53,172 nucleotides of DNA. Origin: Oscillospiraceae bacterium (GTDB lineage Bacteria; Bacillota_A; Clostridia; Oscillospirales; CAG-272). Positions 1 to 9,214 of the stretch are shown piece after piece; position 1 is the first letter of the stretch, and every line of letters starts with the position of its first letter. The stretch is taken from contig SVUD01000008.1 of assembly GCA_015063445.1 (NCBI GenBank), positions 1 through 53,172 on the forward strand, given 5' to 3'. The notes beneath the pieces are model-generated. The model did not search any database, was not told where the DNA came from, and saw nothing but the letters and a program-made list of their open reading frames with translations. The position numbers and the translations under genes are program-made.

Positions 1-4
1 TTAT

Positions 5-244
5 TTGCAAATTATACGGTCTATTACGTCCGGTTATCGCAAAATCATCATCGATAAAACAGATTTTCGACAAATCAAAATAGATCATAAATCTTATGAT
101 TTGGATATTTTAATCTCACATAACCAAACGGCACTTTCAGAGCACTTGTCGGCAATCGATGCGCTGTTTTCGGATTTAGTGACAGAAGACTTTGATCTTG
201 AAAAATGCATTTTTGAAATAGAAAGCAAATTGAATAGCAAATGA
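5..244 (+). CDS. Unidentified protein, C-terminal part (5' end probably outside the window)
   Basis: The reading frame is open to the left edge of the window, so this is probably the C-terminal 79 or more residues of a longer protein; the TTG at position 5 has no visible ribosome binding site. The visible part is charged, with an Asp/Ile-rich stretch (YDLDILISHN) and an acidic helix near the end. I do not recognise the family. It is followed by about 115 non-coding bases that hold a 15-bp direct repeat. Confidence 0.45.
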   Translation: MQIIRSITSGYRKIIIDKTDFRQIKIDHKSYDLDILISHNQTALSEHLSAIDALFSDLVTEDFDLEKCIFEIESKLNSK

Positions 245-253
245 TTTTGCCCG

Positions 254-309
254 AAAATATACCTTTTGGCTTTACAACCCCCGTTTTTGGCATAAAAATA
301 TACCTTTTG
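254..309. repeat. 15-bp direct repeat AAAATATACCTTTTG (two copies)
   Basis: AAAATATACCTTTTG occurs identically at 254-268 and 295-309, 41 bp apart, in the intergenic space before the small membrane protein gene. The start-to-start distance of about four helical turns would suit a regulator-binding site, but no promoter was identified, so the role is unknown. Confidence 0.5.
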
Positions 310-358
310 TACTCTTGACCCACGTTGAGAGTGTCGTTTATCTCGAAAGGAGACGCAA

Positions 359-643
359 ATGAAAAAAGACAAAAATCAACTGATACTTTCATTGATTCCG
401 TTTTTAGGCTCGGTACTGTTTATTGGCATAGAGTTTTTTACGAACCGCCGAAGCTTTCGTGAAATGGCTCTATCAATGGTACCCGCAATCATAATAGCGT
501 TCATATCGGGCGTTGTTTTAGGAATTATCGGCTTGTTTTCATACGTTATTACGTTGATAATATCGCTTGTTTTAATAGGTGTGCTTTGGAATTTTGTATT
601 TTTCAAATCCTTGAACAAGCGTGATAAAAGCGACTGCGTATAA
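359..643 (+). CDS. Small integral membrane protein, unknown function
   Basis: This is a 94-aa protein with a short basic N-terminus and three hydrophobic segments, roughly residues 8-26, 36-60 and 60-83, ending in a charged tail (KSLNKRDKSD). The start is fixed by a good ribosome binding site (GAAAGGAG, 8 bases upstream). No catalytic motif or known family was recognised. It sits alone between the left-edge gene and glycerate kinase. Confidence 0.7.
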   Translation: MKKDKNQLILSLIPFLGSVLFIGIEFFTNRRSFREMALSMVPAIIIAFISGVVLGIIGLFSYVITLIISLVLIGVLWNFVFFKSLNKRDKSDCV

Positions 644-706
644 TATAAATCATATCCCGCTATCTAACTAACAAAACGCACACCACTCGGAGAAAGGAAA
701 ACACAG

Positions 707-1861
707 ATGAAAGTAACAGTTGCAATAGATTCTTTCAAGGGAAGCCTTGACACCTTTCAATCGGGAGCAGCGGTTGCCGAGGCGATACGTGACGTATATC
801 ACGGCGCTGAGGTAACGGTATGCCCTGTAGCAGACGGCGGCGAAGGGACTGTTGCGGCTATCGTCTCGGCGCTCAACGGAAGGACTTGTCAGGCTGAGGT
901 TTGCGGTCCTCTCGGAGATAGAGTTGTTGCGGAATACGGAGTTATTCCGGAAAAACGACTTGCCGTTATTGAAATGAGCGCGGCGGCAGGTATTACGCTC
1001 GTGCCCGAAGAAAAGAGAAACCCTCTTGATACTACGACCTATGGCGTTGGCGAGCTGATACGCCGCGCTATTGAAGAAATGGACTGCAGACACTTTATAA
1101 TCGGTATTGGCGGCAGCGCAACGAACGACGGCGGCTTGGGTATGCTATCCGCCCTCGGCTTTGAATTTCTTGATAGCTGTGGAAAAGCAGTTTCAAAAAG
1201 CGGCAAGGGGCTTCGGGATATTGCGAAAATAAATACCGACAAAAGCCTTCCCGAGCTTAAGGAATGCAGCTTCGAGGTCGCTTGCGACGTTACGAATACG
1301 CTTTGCGGTGAGCTTGGCTGCAGCAGAATTTACGGTCCTCAAAAGGGCGCAGACGAAGAAACGATAGTAAAAATGGACGCCTGGCTTTCAAGCTACGCCA
1401 ATCTCACGAAAAACATATTTAAAAACGCAGATCCAAATTTCCCCGGCGCAGGCGCGGCAGGCGGACTCGGCTTTGCCTTTCTTTCCTACCTTAACGCATC
1501 GCTAACGTCGGGAATCGAGCTTGTAACAAGAGTTACAGAGCTTGAAAAGCACGTAAAAGACTCCGATATAATAGTTACCGGCGAGGGCAGACTCGACGTG
1601 CAGTCGTGCATGGGCAAAGCCCCTGTCGGAATAGCAAAAATCGCAAAAAAATACGGAAAGCCCGTAATAGCGTTTGCGGGAGCGGTCACAAATGATGCCA
1701 CCCTTTGCAACGAGCACGGAATAGACGCATTCTTCCCCATTGTTCGTACGCCCTGCTCCTTAGACGAGGCTATGGATAAAAGCAACGCTTACGCCAACCT
1801 CAAAAGCACAGCCGAGCAGGTTTTTAAGCTTATAAAGACATTTTCAAAGAAAAAGAATTAA
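707..1861 (+). CDS. Glycerate kinase (GlxK/GarK family)
   Basis: Phosphorylates D-glycerate with ATP, feeding glycerate from sugar-acid or glyoxylate breakdown into lower glycolysis; this family makes 2-phosphoglycerate. The 384-aa length is normal for bacterial type-1 glycerate kinases. Family hallmarks are the N-terminal DSFKGSL motif (residues 8-14), the VADGGEGT motif near residue 42 and the glycine-rich GIGGSATNDGGLGML segment near residues 133-147. GAAAGG lies just upstream of the ATG. Neighbouring genes are unrelated hydrolases, so the context does not show which pathway supplies glycerate. Confidence 0.93.
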   Translation: MKVTVAIDSFKGSLDTFQSGAAVAEAIRDVYHGAEVTVCPVADGGEGTVAAIVSALNGRTCQAEVCGPLGDRVVAEYGVIPEKRLAVIEMSAAAGITLVPEEKRNPLDTTTYGVGELIRRAIEEMDCRHFIIGIGGSATNDGGLGMLSALGFEFLDSCGKAVSKSGKGLRDIAKINTDKSLPELKECSFEVACDVTNTLCGELGCSRIYGPQKGADEETIVKMDAWLSSYANLTKNIFKNADPNFPGAGAAGGLGFAFLSYLNASLTSGIELVTRVTELEKHVKDSDIIVTGEGRLDVQSCMGKAPVGIAKIAKKYGKPVIAFAGAVTNDATLCNEHGIDAFFPIVRTPCSLDEAMDKSNAYANLKSTAEQVFKLIKTFSKKKN

Positions 1862-1952
1862 AAGGCTCAAAATCGCCAAGCAAAGCTTTTTTCGAGCTTC
1901 AACCGCCATTCAATCGACTTTAACAACACACTGATTCGCAAGGATAAATAAA

Positions 1953-3269
1953 ATGCATCTTATAGTAATAAGCGTTGATGCTTTGGTTTTTGAAGATATT
2001 GAATATCTTAAAACTCTTCCCGCATTTTCCCGACTCCTTTACGGTGCCGCGGTCATAAAGAGAGTACGTACGATATATCCCTCTCTTACCCACCCCGTGC
2101 ACGCAAGTATAATTTCGGGCGCGCCTGCGGGAATTACGGGCGTCATTAACAACCATATATTCAATCCCAATTCTCCCGACAAAGACAACAAACGCTGGTT
2201 TAACAGCTTTAGCGATATAAAATGCGACACGCTAATACACGCCGCAAAAAGAGCCGGACTCACGATTGGCGTATCTACGTGGCCCTTGATATCCGACTGC
2301 GCTGACGCCGTGGACTATCTTGTGCCCAGCATACTTAACTGTGATATCGAAGGCAGAGAAGAGCCTATCGAGGTATACCGCGAGCGTGGCGCAAGTAATG
2401 AAATGATGGAAATAATCGGCGAAGCGGTAAAGCGCTTCGGCATTAAAAACCAACACCCCGAATACGACGAATTTCAGATATATTGCGCGTCGGAAATAAT
2501 AAAAAAATATAAGCCTAATCTCTTGCTCATCCACCCCGGAGACGTAGACAGCAAGCGCCATAAAAGCGGTGTATTCGGCAGCTTGGTAAACGAGGCGCTT
2601 GAGAACACGGACCGTTGGCTCGGCGATATTCTCTCGGCAATTGACGAAGCGGGTATAGCCGAAGATACGGACGTTGTGGTTATGAGCGACCACGGACAGA
2701 TAAACATTTCAAGAGTAATCTCGCCTAACGTATGGCTCTGCGATAACGGACTTATCAAAACCGACGAAAACGGCGCCGTTACAGAGTGGAGTGCCTGGAT
2801 CGCAAGCGCGGGAGCATCGGCTCAAGTTTACCTGTCTAACCCCGACGACAAGAACCTTTATGAAAGAGTTTACACCCTGCTCACAAATATGGCAGATGAA
2901 GGCATATACGGCTTCGGACACGTGTATACCGCCGAGGAGCTGCGTGAGAAATACGGCTACTTTGGAGGCTTCTCGTTCGTTCTGGAAACAGACGGATACA
3001 CGAGCTTCTCTGAAAAACTCACACGCCCCGTGGTTACGTTTTTTGATCCGAGTGACTACCGAGCTGGCAGAGCAACGCACGGTCACGAGCCGAGCGCAGG
3101 TCCAAAGCCGCCTTTTATCGCAAAAGGTCCGTCCTTTAGTCCCGGCGTTACTCTTGAAGAGGGCAATATACTAAATCACGCGCCGACTCTTGCAAAAGTG
3201 CTTGGCGTTGAGCTAAGGGACGCCGTGGGTACTGCGGTAAATGAAATTTTAAAAGATAAACAAAATTGA
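1953..3269 (+). CDS. Alkaline-phosphatase-superfamily phosphodiesterase (nucleotide pyrophosphatase-like)
   Basis: A 438-aa metal-dependent hydrolase of the ENPP/nucleotide pyrophosphatase branch of the alkaline phosphatase superfamily. The metal ligands and nucleophile can be placed: Asp9 in ISVDAL, Thr46 in YPSLTHP as nucleophile, Asp197 with the downstream His in DVDSKRH, Asp246-His247 in SDHG, and the His of THGHEP near 376. There is no signal peptide, so the enzyme appears cytoplasmic. The substrate (a nucleotide, phosphonate or lipid phosphodiester) cannot be told from sequence. The gene is followed 27 bp later by a lipoprotein gene. Confidence 0.88.
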   Translation: MHLIVISVDALVFEDIEYLKTLPAFSRLLYGAAVIKRVRTIYPSLTHPVHASIISGAPAGITGVINNHIFNPNSPDKDNKRWFNSFSDIKCDTLIHAAKRAGLTIGVSTWPLISDCADAVDYLVPSILNCDIEGREEPIEVYRERGASNEMMEIIGEAVKRFGIKNQHPEYDEFQIYCASEIIKKYKPNLLLIHPGDVDSKRHKSGVFGSLVNEALENTDRWLGDILSAIDEAGIAEDTDVVVMSDHGQINISRVISPNVWLCDNGLIKTDENGAVTEWSAWIASAGASAQVYLSNPDDKNLYERVYTLLTNMADEGIYGFGHVYTAEELREKYGYFGGFSFVLETDGYTSFSEKLTRPVVTFFDPSDYRAGRATHGHEPSAGPKPPFIAKGPSFSPGVTLEEGNILNHAPTLAKVLGVELRDAVGTAVNEILKDKQN

Positions 3270-3296
3270 TTTTTATATGATAAGAAAGGTACACAT

Positions 3297-3749
3297 ATGA
3301 AGTTATATCGAAAAATAGCCGTTTTGACAATAATTGTAGGCATTTTATTCTCTCTTTCTTCCTGTGCCATACCTCTCAAGCAAAAATTCAAGCTTGGCGG
3401 CAACATAGAAGATATCACATCAATTGACATATATAAAACAGAGAACGGTGAAAACGATCGTATACTCAACATAAGAGGAGAAGTACCTCCGACATACACG
3501 ATTCCGAATAGCAGGATAAACGATTTTACGAATGAATTAACTTCACTTAAATACAAATGGACCCGGTGGCTTGTACCGATAGATTACGGTTACGTATTTT
3601 CGAGCGGATACAACGTGGTCGTTGAGTATAATGATGGCAGCTGTGACGTTTATGCCGAGCACGGAATGATGCTGCACGGAAACTACCGTCCATCCAACTA
3701 TTGCGGAAGCGAGCCTTGGAACGATTTTATAGAGAAATATATGCAGTAA
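3297..3749 (+). CDS. Small lipoprotein, unknown function
   Basis: A 150-aa protein with a type II signal peptide: basic MKLYRK, a hydrophobic core and the lipobox LSSC, with Cys at about residue 23. The mature part is short and mixed alpha/beta (for example VVVEYNDGSCDVYAEHG), resembling small extracytoplasmic lipoproteins of Clostridia without a known role. GAAAGG precedes the ATG. It probably forms one transcription unit with the genes on either side. Confidence 0.8.
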   Translation: MKLYRKIAVLTIIVGILFSLSSCAIPLKQKFKLGGNIEDITSIDIYKTENGENDRILNIRGEVPPTYTIPNSRINDFTNELTSLKYKWTRWLVPIDYGYVFSSGYNVVVEYNDGSCDVYAEHGMMLHGNYRPSNYCGSEPWNDFIEKYMQ

Positions 3750-3798
3750 AATCATTGTACTCAAGGCAGAATAACGCATTTTTACGAAAGGTCACGTT

Positions 3799-4521
3799 AT
3801 GCAAGACAAAATTATTATAGGTATTCTCGGCATCGTTGATGACGAGGTCATTACGAAGCTTCAGAACACGTACACTAAGGCGATAGAGTCATCGGGCGGC
3901 ATTCCCCTTCTTTTACCGTACGTAGAAAAGGATGAAAGCATTGATACGTTCGTTAAAATTTGCGACGGCTTCTTATTCACGGGCGGCGCTGATATAGAGC
4001 CGTCACGTTACGGAGAAGAAAAAAAGGACACCTGCGGTAATATCCACCCTTACCGCGACGAGCTTGAATTCAAGGCATTTGAGAAAATATATCCCACGGG
4101 AAAACCTATTATGGCTATATGCCGCGGAGCGCAATTCGTTAACGTTGCGCTCGGAGGATCTCTCTATCAGGACATCCCGACCGAATCGCCAAGCGATATT
4201 CAGCACGTACAGTCGGAGCCGAAGAATTCGCCCTCTCACTCGGTGAAGATAATTTCGGGCACACCGCTTTCGGAGTTTATTTCAAGCGAAGAAATGAGCG
4301 CAAACAGCTTTCACCATCAAGCGATTAAAACGCTCGGCAAGGGCCTATGCGTTATGGCAATCGCCAACGACGGTATCATCGAAGCGCTTTACTCTACCGA
4401 AAATCGTTATCTCCACGCATATCAATGGCATCCCGAACGACTCTTCGAATCCGAAAAAAGCAACGCCCTGCTTTTCCGGGATTTTATCGCCGCGTGTGAC
4501 TCTAAAAAACACAACGCATAG
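3799..4521 (+). CDS. Class I glutamine amidotransferase-like hydrolase (peptidase C26, PuuD/gamma-Glu-GABA hydrolase family)
   Basis: A 240-aa protein that should cleave gamma-glutamyl amides; the best-known relative is gamma-glutamyl-gamma-aminobutyrate hydrolase PuuD. The catalytic triad is present: nucleophile Cys108 in MAICRGAQ, and His211 and Glu213 in YQWHPER. The family signature TGGADIEPSRYGE is at residues 61-73 and HHQA near 172. No other putrescine-degradation genes are nearby, so the true substrate is open. GAAAGG lies upstream of the ATG. Confidence 0.9.
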   Translation: MQDKIIIGILGIVDDEVITKLQNTYTKAIESSGGIPLLLPYVEKDESIDTFVKICDGFLFTGGADIEPSRYGEEKKDTCGNIHPYRDELEFKAFEKIYPTGKPIMAICRGAQFVNVALGGSLYQDIPTESPSDIQHVQSEPKNSPSHSVKIISGTPLSEFISSEEMSANSFHHQAIKTLGKGLCVMAIANDGIIEALYSTENRYLHAYQWHPERLFESEKSNALLFRDFIAACDSKKHNA

Positions 4522-4561
4522 CTTTATAAAAGGATAATAAAAGGTTTTTGAGGAAATTACA

Positions 4562-5449
4562 ATGAAAAACAAACAAGAAGCTAAGGTCTTGGTTTTTGAC
4601 GCTCTGCACGTTTTGTTAGCAGGTATTATAGTAGGAACGGCATACTTCTTCTTCCAGAACAGCAACGGCTTTGCGCCGGGCGGAGTTGGCGGTCTTGCGA
4701 CTATGACGTATCACTTTCTCGGCGATGCTGTCAGCTGGTCGGTGCTTATGATCGCATTCAATCTGCCGATATTCATACTCGTCAGCATCCTTATAAACAA
4801 AAAGCTCGGAATCATACTCAGCGCATATATCTGTATACAGTCTCTTATGCCCGTGCTATACCAAGCGATAGGCTTTAAGCCCTATTCTCTCGCTACCAGC
4901 GGAGATGATTTTAACGTGGTATTCGCCTGCATCGCGACGGGAGTTATCTCGGGCTTCGGATTCTCGATCATGCTGAAAAGGTTCGGAGCGAGCGGCGGCA
5001 CTTACGGAATTTCGGCGCTTCTCAAGAAAGCGCACCCCGAGATGAACATAGCTTACGTATCCTTTATTCTCGATTCGTCAGTAGTTTTCATATCCTTCTT
5101 CGTATACGGAATGAAGGTAACCCCCGTTATATGTACTCTTATAAACCTGTTTTTAGCCAACGTTATCGTTGACCGCGGTCTCGGTGGCATCAAGGACGGA
5201 TACAGGTTCGAAATTGTAACCGATTCACCTAACGAGCTATCCTCTGAGCTTTTGACTAAGCTTAAGCACGGTGTAACGCTTATAAAAGCGCACGGTATGT
5301 ACTCTGATACCGATAAATACCTTCTTATATGCATAGTTAACAAGCGCCAGATAGGTGAAATGATGAAAATAATCAAAAGCTACCCCGGAACCTTCGCCAG
5401 CTTCGAGAAGGCAAACGAGGTATTCGGAAACTTCAAAAGAAAAGTTTGA
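4562..5449 (+). CDS. YitT family membrane protein (DUF161 + DUF2179)
   Basis: A 295-aa protein with five or six transmembrane segments in the first 200 residues, including the typical GVGGLAT and GFGFSIMLKRFGASGGTYG motifs, followed by a soluble C-terminal DUF2179 domain (about residues 215-290, LLTKLKHGVTLIKAHGMYSD). YitT proteins are common in Firmicutes, often several per genome, and their transport role is not established. The gene ends 8 bp before the next start, suggesting co-transcription with the phosphotransferase gene. Confidence 0.9.
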   Translation: MKNKQEAKVLVFDALHVLLAGIIVGTAYFFFQNSNGFAPGGVGGLATMTYHFLGDAVSWSVLMIAFNLPIFILVSILINKKLGIILSAYICIQSLMPVLYQAIGFKPYSLATSGDDFNVVFACIATGVISGFGFSIMLKRFGASGGTYGISALLKKAHPEMNIAYVSFILDSSVVFISFFVYGMKVTPVICTLINLFLANVIVDRGLGGIKDGYRFEIVTDSPNELSSELLTKLKHGVTLIKAHGMYSDTDKYLLICIVNKRQIGEMMKIIKSYPGTFASFEKANEVFGNFKRKV

Positions 5450-5456
5450 TTTAGAC

Positions 5457-6245
5457 ATGAAAAAGACCTTAATTGAAAGAATTCCCTATTTTATTCCCGA
5501 AGAGATAACACGCTTTATAGGCAACTCAAAAATCTTCGATAGCTCATGCTCCCCCGAAGCCCGTGTGTTCTTTATAGATAAGGGTGAGGGATACTACCTC
5601 AAGCTAAACAAGACGGGAGAATTAAAAAGAGAAGCCGAGATGACCTCGTATTTTCATTCAAAGGGACTTGGCGCCGAGGTTCTCTCTTATCATACCTCTG
5701 TCGAGGGCGACCGCCTTCTGACAGCGGCTGTAAGAGGTGAGGACTGCACTCACGCGGCGTATCTCGGAGACCCTAAAAGGCTATGCGACGCCATAGCGAC
5801 AAGGCTCAGGCTTTTACACGAGGTTGATTTCCAGGACTGCCCTGTGCAAGACCGAATGAGCGAATATCTTGCTCTTGCCGATAAGAATTACGCAAGCGGA
5901 AACTACGACAAATCCGCCTTTCCGGATAGCTTCGGCTACAAAAACGCGGATGAGGCTTACGCCGCGCTGAACGATGGCAGAGGCGAGCTGAAATGCGACG
6001 TTCTTTTACACGGTGACTACTGTCTACCTAATATAATGCTTGACAATTGGAATTTTTCGGGATTCATCGACCTTGGAAACGGCGGTGTCGGAGATAGACA
6101 CATTGACGTATTCTGGGGTATCTGGACTCTGTGGTTCAATCTGAAAACAAACAAATACGCCGAAAGATTTATAGACGTCTACGGCAAAGATAAAATAAAC
6201 AAATCGCTTATCAAAACCGTTGCGGCGGCAGAGGTATTCGGTTAA
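5457..6245 (+). CDS. Aminoglycoside 3'-phosphotransferase-like kinase (APH family)
   Basis: A 262-aa protein, essentially the length of APH(3')-III. Kinase landmarks are present: a lysine in YLKLN (about residue 49), the catalytic loop LLHGDYCLPNIML with Asp187 and Asn192, and the metal-binding Asp205 in SGFIDLGNGG. The order LPNI..SGFIDLG closely follows APH(3') enzymes, which phosphorylate the 3'-OH of kanamycin-type aminoglycosides. The gene sits in an ordinary metabolic run with no mobile-element signs, so it may be an intrinsic chromosomal enzyme with a different natural substrate. Resistance is not shown. Confidence 0.85.
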   Translation: MKKTLIERIPYFIPEEITRFIGNSKIFDSSCSPEARVFFIDKGEGYYLKLNKTGELKREAEMTSYFHSKGLGAEVLSYHTSVEGDRLLTAAVRGEDCTHAAYLGDPKRLCDAIATRLRLLHEVDFQDCPVQDRMSEYLALADKNYASGNYDKSAFPDSFGYKNADEAYAALNDGRGELKCDVLLHGDYCLPNIMLDNWNFSGFIDLGNGGVGDRHIDVFWGIWTLWFNLKTNKYAERFIDVYGKDKINKSLIKTVAAAEVFG

Positions 6246-6262
6246 TGTGAAGGATTTAGAAA

Positions 6263-6910
6263 ATGAACTGTACCAACAAAACATTTTTACTTGATTTTGA
6301 CGGCACTCTTGTGGATTCTATGCCGTATTTCGTGGGATTAATGCTTAAAATTCTTGACGAAAACAATATCAAATACGGCGATGACATCGTCAAAATTATC
6401 ACGCCCCTCGGCTATCGCGGTACTGCGGAATATTTCAAGACTCTCGGAATAGAAAAAAGCGTTGAAGAAATGATGGCGGATATGCAAAAATACGCGCACG
6501 AGGGCTACACGTATAAGATAGGACCGAAGGAGAACGTTATAAAGACTCTTAACGAACTGAAAAAAGGCGGCGCAAGATTGAATATTTTAACCGCAAGTCC
6601 TCACTCTGCCCTCGACCCGTGTTTAGTAAGGCTCGGCATTTTTGATCTTTTTGACAACGTATGGTCGTCAGATGATTTCGGAACCACAAAGTCAGACCCA
6701 TTGATATACCGTCTTGCGGCAGAGCGCATCGGAGTTGACATTGGCGAAATAATTTTCGTTGACGATAACGTTAATGCGGTCAGAACCGCAAAGGAAAGCG
6801 GTATGATATCATACGGAATATATGATAAAACCTCTGAGGACTATGCGGAGGAAATGATAAAGGTATCCGACCGTTACGTAAGAGACTTCTCGGAGCTATT
6901 AACGGTTTAA
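6263..6910 (+). CDS. HAD-superfamily phosphatase (subfamily IA)
   Basis: A 215-aa soluble hydrolase. HAD motif I is LLDFDGTLVDS (nucleophile Asp11, acid/base Asp13), motif II is NILTASP near residue 110, and motif III/IV is KSDPLIY followed by FVDDNVNAVRTAKESGM. The helical cap between motifs I and II fits subfamily IA (phosphoglycolate phosphatase or beta-phosphoglucomutase-like). It starts 17 bp after the phosphotransferase gene. The substrate cannot be assigned. Confidence 0.88.
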   Translation: MNCTNKTFLLDFDGTLVDSMPYFVGLMLKILDENNIKYGDDIVKIITPLGYRGTAEYFKTLGIEKSVEEMMADMQKYAHEGYTYKIGPKENVIKTLNELKKGGARLNILTASPHSALDPCLVRLGIFDLFDNVWSSDDFGTTKSDPLIYRLAAERIGVDIGEIIFVDDNVNAVRTAKESGMISYGIYDKTSEDYAEEMIKVSDRYVRDFSELLTV

Positions 6911-6936
6911 CCGTACCAAATCGAAGGAGAAATATT

Positions 6937-7599
6937 ATGAGAATACTTTTTATAGGAAACAGCTATACCTTCTTTAACGATATGCCAAAGCTTCTCGAAG
7001 AGCTTGCGAAAGCAAACGGAAAGGAGCTAACCGCCGATTCAGTCACAAAGGGCGGCAGACATCTTTATTCCAATCTTAACGAGGGCGACGAGTACGCCGA
7101 AAAGATAAAAGCGCTCTCCGGCAAATATCGCTACGACACACTCTTCCTGCAAGAGCAAAGCTTCCTTGCAATTGTGGACTACGATAAATTCTTATACGGC
7201 GTCGAAAATCTCAAGGATATTGTAGGAGCGAAAAAGACTATTCTTTACGCTACTTGGGGCAGAAAAACAGGCTCTGAGAAGCTAACGGAATTAGGTCTTA
7301 CAAGCGAAGAAATGACAAACGAGCTAACAAAGGCTTACATTTCCGCGGCACAAAAGACGGGGGCAGAGGTTTCTCACGTGGGAAGGGCATTTTTAAAAAT
7401 TTCAAAAGCGCTTCCCGAAATTGATTTGTATAATCCCGATCTTTCTCACCCATCGTACATAGGAAGCGCCGTTGCCGCAATATGCCATTATAACGCTCTG
7501 TTTGGAGAAATGCCAAAAGCGCTCGATTGCTTCAATCTCGGCGCTATTTCCGCAAACGACCTTATCGGCGCAATATCGGAGGCGTTAAGTGAAGGCTAA
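6937..7599 (+). CDS. SGNH/GDSL-type hydrolase
   Basis: A 220-aa cytoplasmic protein beginning with ILFIGNSYTFFNDMP, where the Ser of GNS is the SGNH nucleophile, and ending with NPDLSHPSYIGS, which carries the Asp-x-x-His pair of the catalytic triad. An internal FLQEQS motif fits the oxyanion region. Related proteins are esterases or carbohydrate deacetylases; there is no signal peptide here. It overlaps the start of the transporter gene by 11 bp, implying translational coupling. Confidence 0.8.
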   Translation: MRILFIGNSYTFFNDMPKLLEELAKANGKELTADSVTKGGRHLYSNLNEGDEYAEKIKALSGKYRYDTLFLQEQSFLAIVDYDKFLYGVENLKDIVGAKKTILYATWGRKTGSEKLTELGLTSEEMTNELTKAYISAAQKTGAEVSHVGRAFLKISKALPEIDLYNPDLSHPSYIGSAVAAICHYNALFGEMPKALDCFNLGAISANDLIGAISEALSEG

Positions 7600-8488
7600 G
7601 GCATTTATATATATAGCGCTCGCCGGACTTCTTTGGGGAACGTCCGGGATATTTGTAAAATTTCTCTCGCCATACGGATTTACCGCTCCCGAGCTCAGTC
7701 TTATACGAGGAACGGTATCCTTTGTCGCTATGCTGCTGTACGCTCTTTTTTCAGACAGAAGCATACTCCGCGTATGCGTCAAAGATATACTGTTCGCTTT
7801 ATTTGTGGGAGTCACCCTTTACGGCACAGCTACGCTTTACTACTCCTCAATGCAATTGACGTCGGTTTCAACAGCAGTCGTGCTTATGTACACCGCTCCC
7901 ATATACGTTACTGCATTTTCCACAGCCTTTCTCGGCGAGAAGGCGTCAAAGCTTAAGATTACATCTATTTGCGTTATGATAATAGGCTGCGCTCTCGTAT
8001 CCGGAGTTATCGGCGGATTGCGTTTTGACGGTGTCGGTATACTTCTCGGTGTTCTGTCGGGAATAGTTTACGCCGCATATAACGTAATAACTAAAATCGC
8101 TCTCAAGAGAGGAATGAACGCTGTCAGTCTATCTCTTTACGGATTTATGTTTATGACTCTCACGGCTCTTATTACCGCAAGACCTTCACGAATTTTCGAG
8201 CACGCATCGGCAAAGCCCGCTATAACCGTCCCCCTTATGATAGGTCTTGGAATTTTCACCTTCGTTCTTCCCTATTTCTTCTACACGCTTTCAATGCGCG
8301 ATCTCCCCGCGGGAACGGCGTCAGCCCTCAGCATAATTGAGCCTCTTGCGGCAACCGTTTACAGCGCGGTCTTCTTCGCAGAGATCCCATCACCTCTTTC
8401 TGCAGTGGGCATTGTTCTGATCGTCGGCGCGACCTGTTTGCTCGGAAAAGCCGAGAGCAGCCATTCGCAAATATCGGATAAAAGTTAA
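7589..8488 (+). CDS. EamA/DMT-superfamily transporter
   Basis: A 299-aa protein with ten predicted transmembrane helices in two EamA repeats (about residues 5-140 and 150-285). The motif LLWGTSGIFVK in helix 1 and PIYVTAFSTAFLGEKAS at the end of the first repeat are typical. It starts with GTG at 7589, with GGAGG upstream inside the preceding gene. Family members export or import small metabolites such as amino acids; the substrate is unknown. Confidence 0.9.
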   Translation: MKAKAFIYIALAGLLWGTSGIFVKFLSPYGFTAPELSLIRGTVSFVAMLLYALFSDRSILRVCVKDILFALFVGVTLYGTATLYYSSMQLTSVSTAVVLMYTAPIYVTAFSTAFLGEKASKLKITSICVMIIGCALVSGVIGGLRFDGVGILLGVLSGIVYAAYNVITKIALKRGMNAVSLSLYGFMFMTLTALITARPSRIFEHASAKPAITVPLMIGLGIFTFVLPYFFYTLSMRDLPAGTASALSIIEPLAATVYSAVFFAEIPSPLSAVGIVLIVGATCLLGKAESSHSQISDKS

Positions 8489-8591
8489 AAATCGGCAAAT
8501 ACATTTTCTTACCTGACGCAATATTACTCAATATACAATTTACGCAAAAACTACCGAAAAGCATCAGCTTCGGTTTGAAATGGAGGATTTT

Positions 8592-9167
8592 ATGAAAAAA
8601 TTACTTTTGGTATTAGTTTTATGCTTATCGCTTTTTGCTAACACGGGTTGCGCCTTTGTTCTGCTCAGCGCTATCTTTACCGCATCCGACAGGGTTACCG
8701 ACCCAAACGAATACGGAGATTTTCACAGATCTGTGGACGTGCCTTCCTATTACCCCGACAGCATCTCGGGATATACTGTAAACGATTACTGCTACGTAAT
8801 TGAAAAGGACGCGAGGCTCTGCTACGAAATCTATCTTGACTTAACCTTGGATAAAGCCGATTTTGATAAGCTTCTCTCCGACGTTTCGGCAGACAGCCGT
8901 AACAAAACCGTTAAAGGCGCATATCATTCGTCAGATTACATGGACGTTATATTCCACGACGACTACGAGTTATCTTATGATTCATACGGCATAGTTGACT
9001 CCGCTCATATTGAAAAGGTTATCTACAATGAAGAAGAGTCTCGCATAATATTCTCTCTCCTCTATATCGAGAAGGAAAGCTATTATTACACCGACAGTAT
9101 TGAAGCATTCAAGAAGCTCAACATTGATCCGGAAAAATACGCCACCAGAAAAACAAACGAATTTTAA
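8592..9167 (+). CDS. Lipoprotein, unknown function
   Basis: A 191-aa lipoprotein: MKKLLLVLVLCLSLFANTGC gives a signal peptide with lipobox NTGC. I chose the ATG at 8592 because TGGAGG lies 7 bases upstream; an in-frame ATG at 8580 is itself part of that ribosome binding site. The mature part is acidic and tyrosine-rich. No known domain was recognised. A small membrane protein gene follows. Confidence 0.78.
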   Translation: MKKLLLVLVLCLSLFANTGCAFVLLSAIFTASDRVTDPNEYGDFHRSVDVPSYYPDSISGYTVNDYCYVIEKDARLCYEIYLDLTLDKADFDKLLSDVSADSRNKTVKGAYHSSDYMDVIFHDDYELSYDSYGIVDSAHIEKVIYNEEESRIIFSLLYIEKESYYYTDSIEAFKKLNIDPEKYATRKTNEF

Positions 9168-9214
9168 TCTTTTGTAAACAATTAATTACATATTAAACAT
9201 ATTCGGAGTATTAA

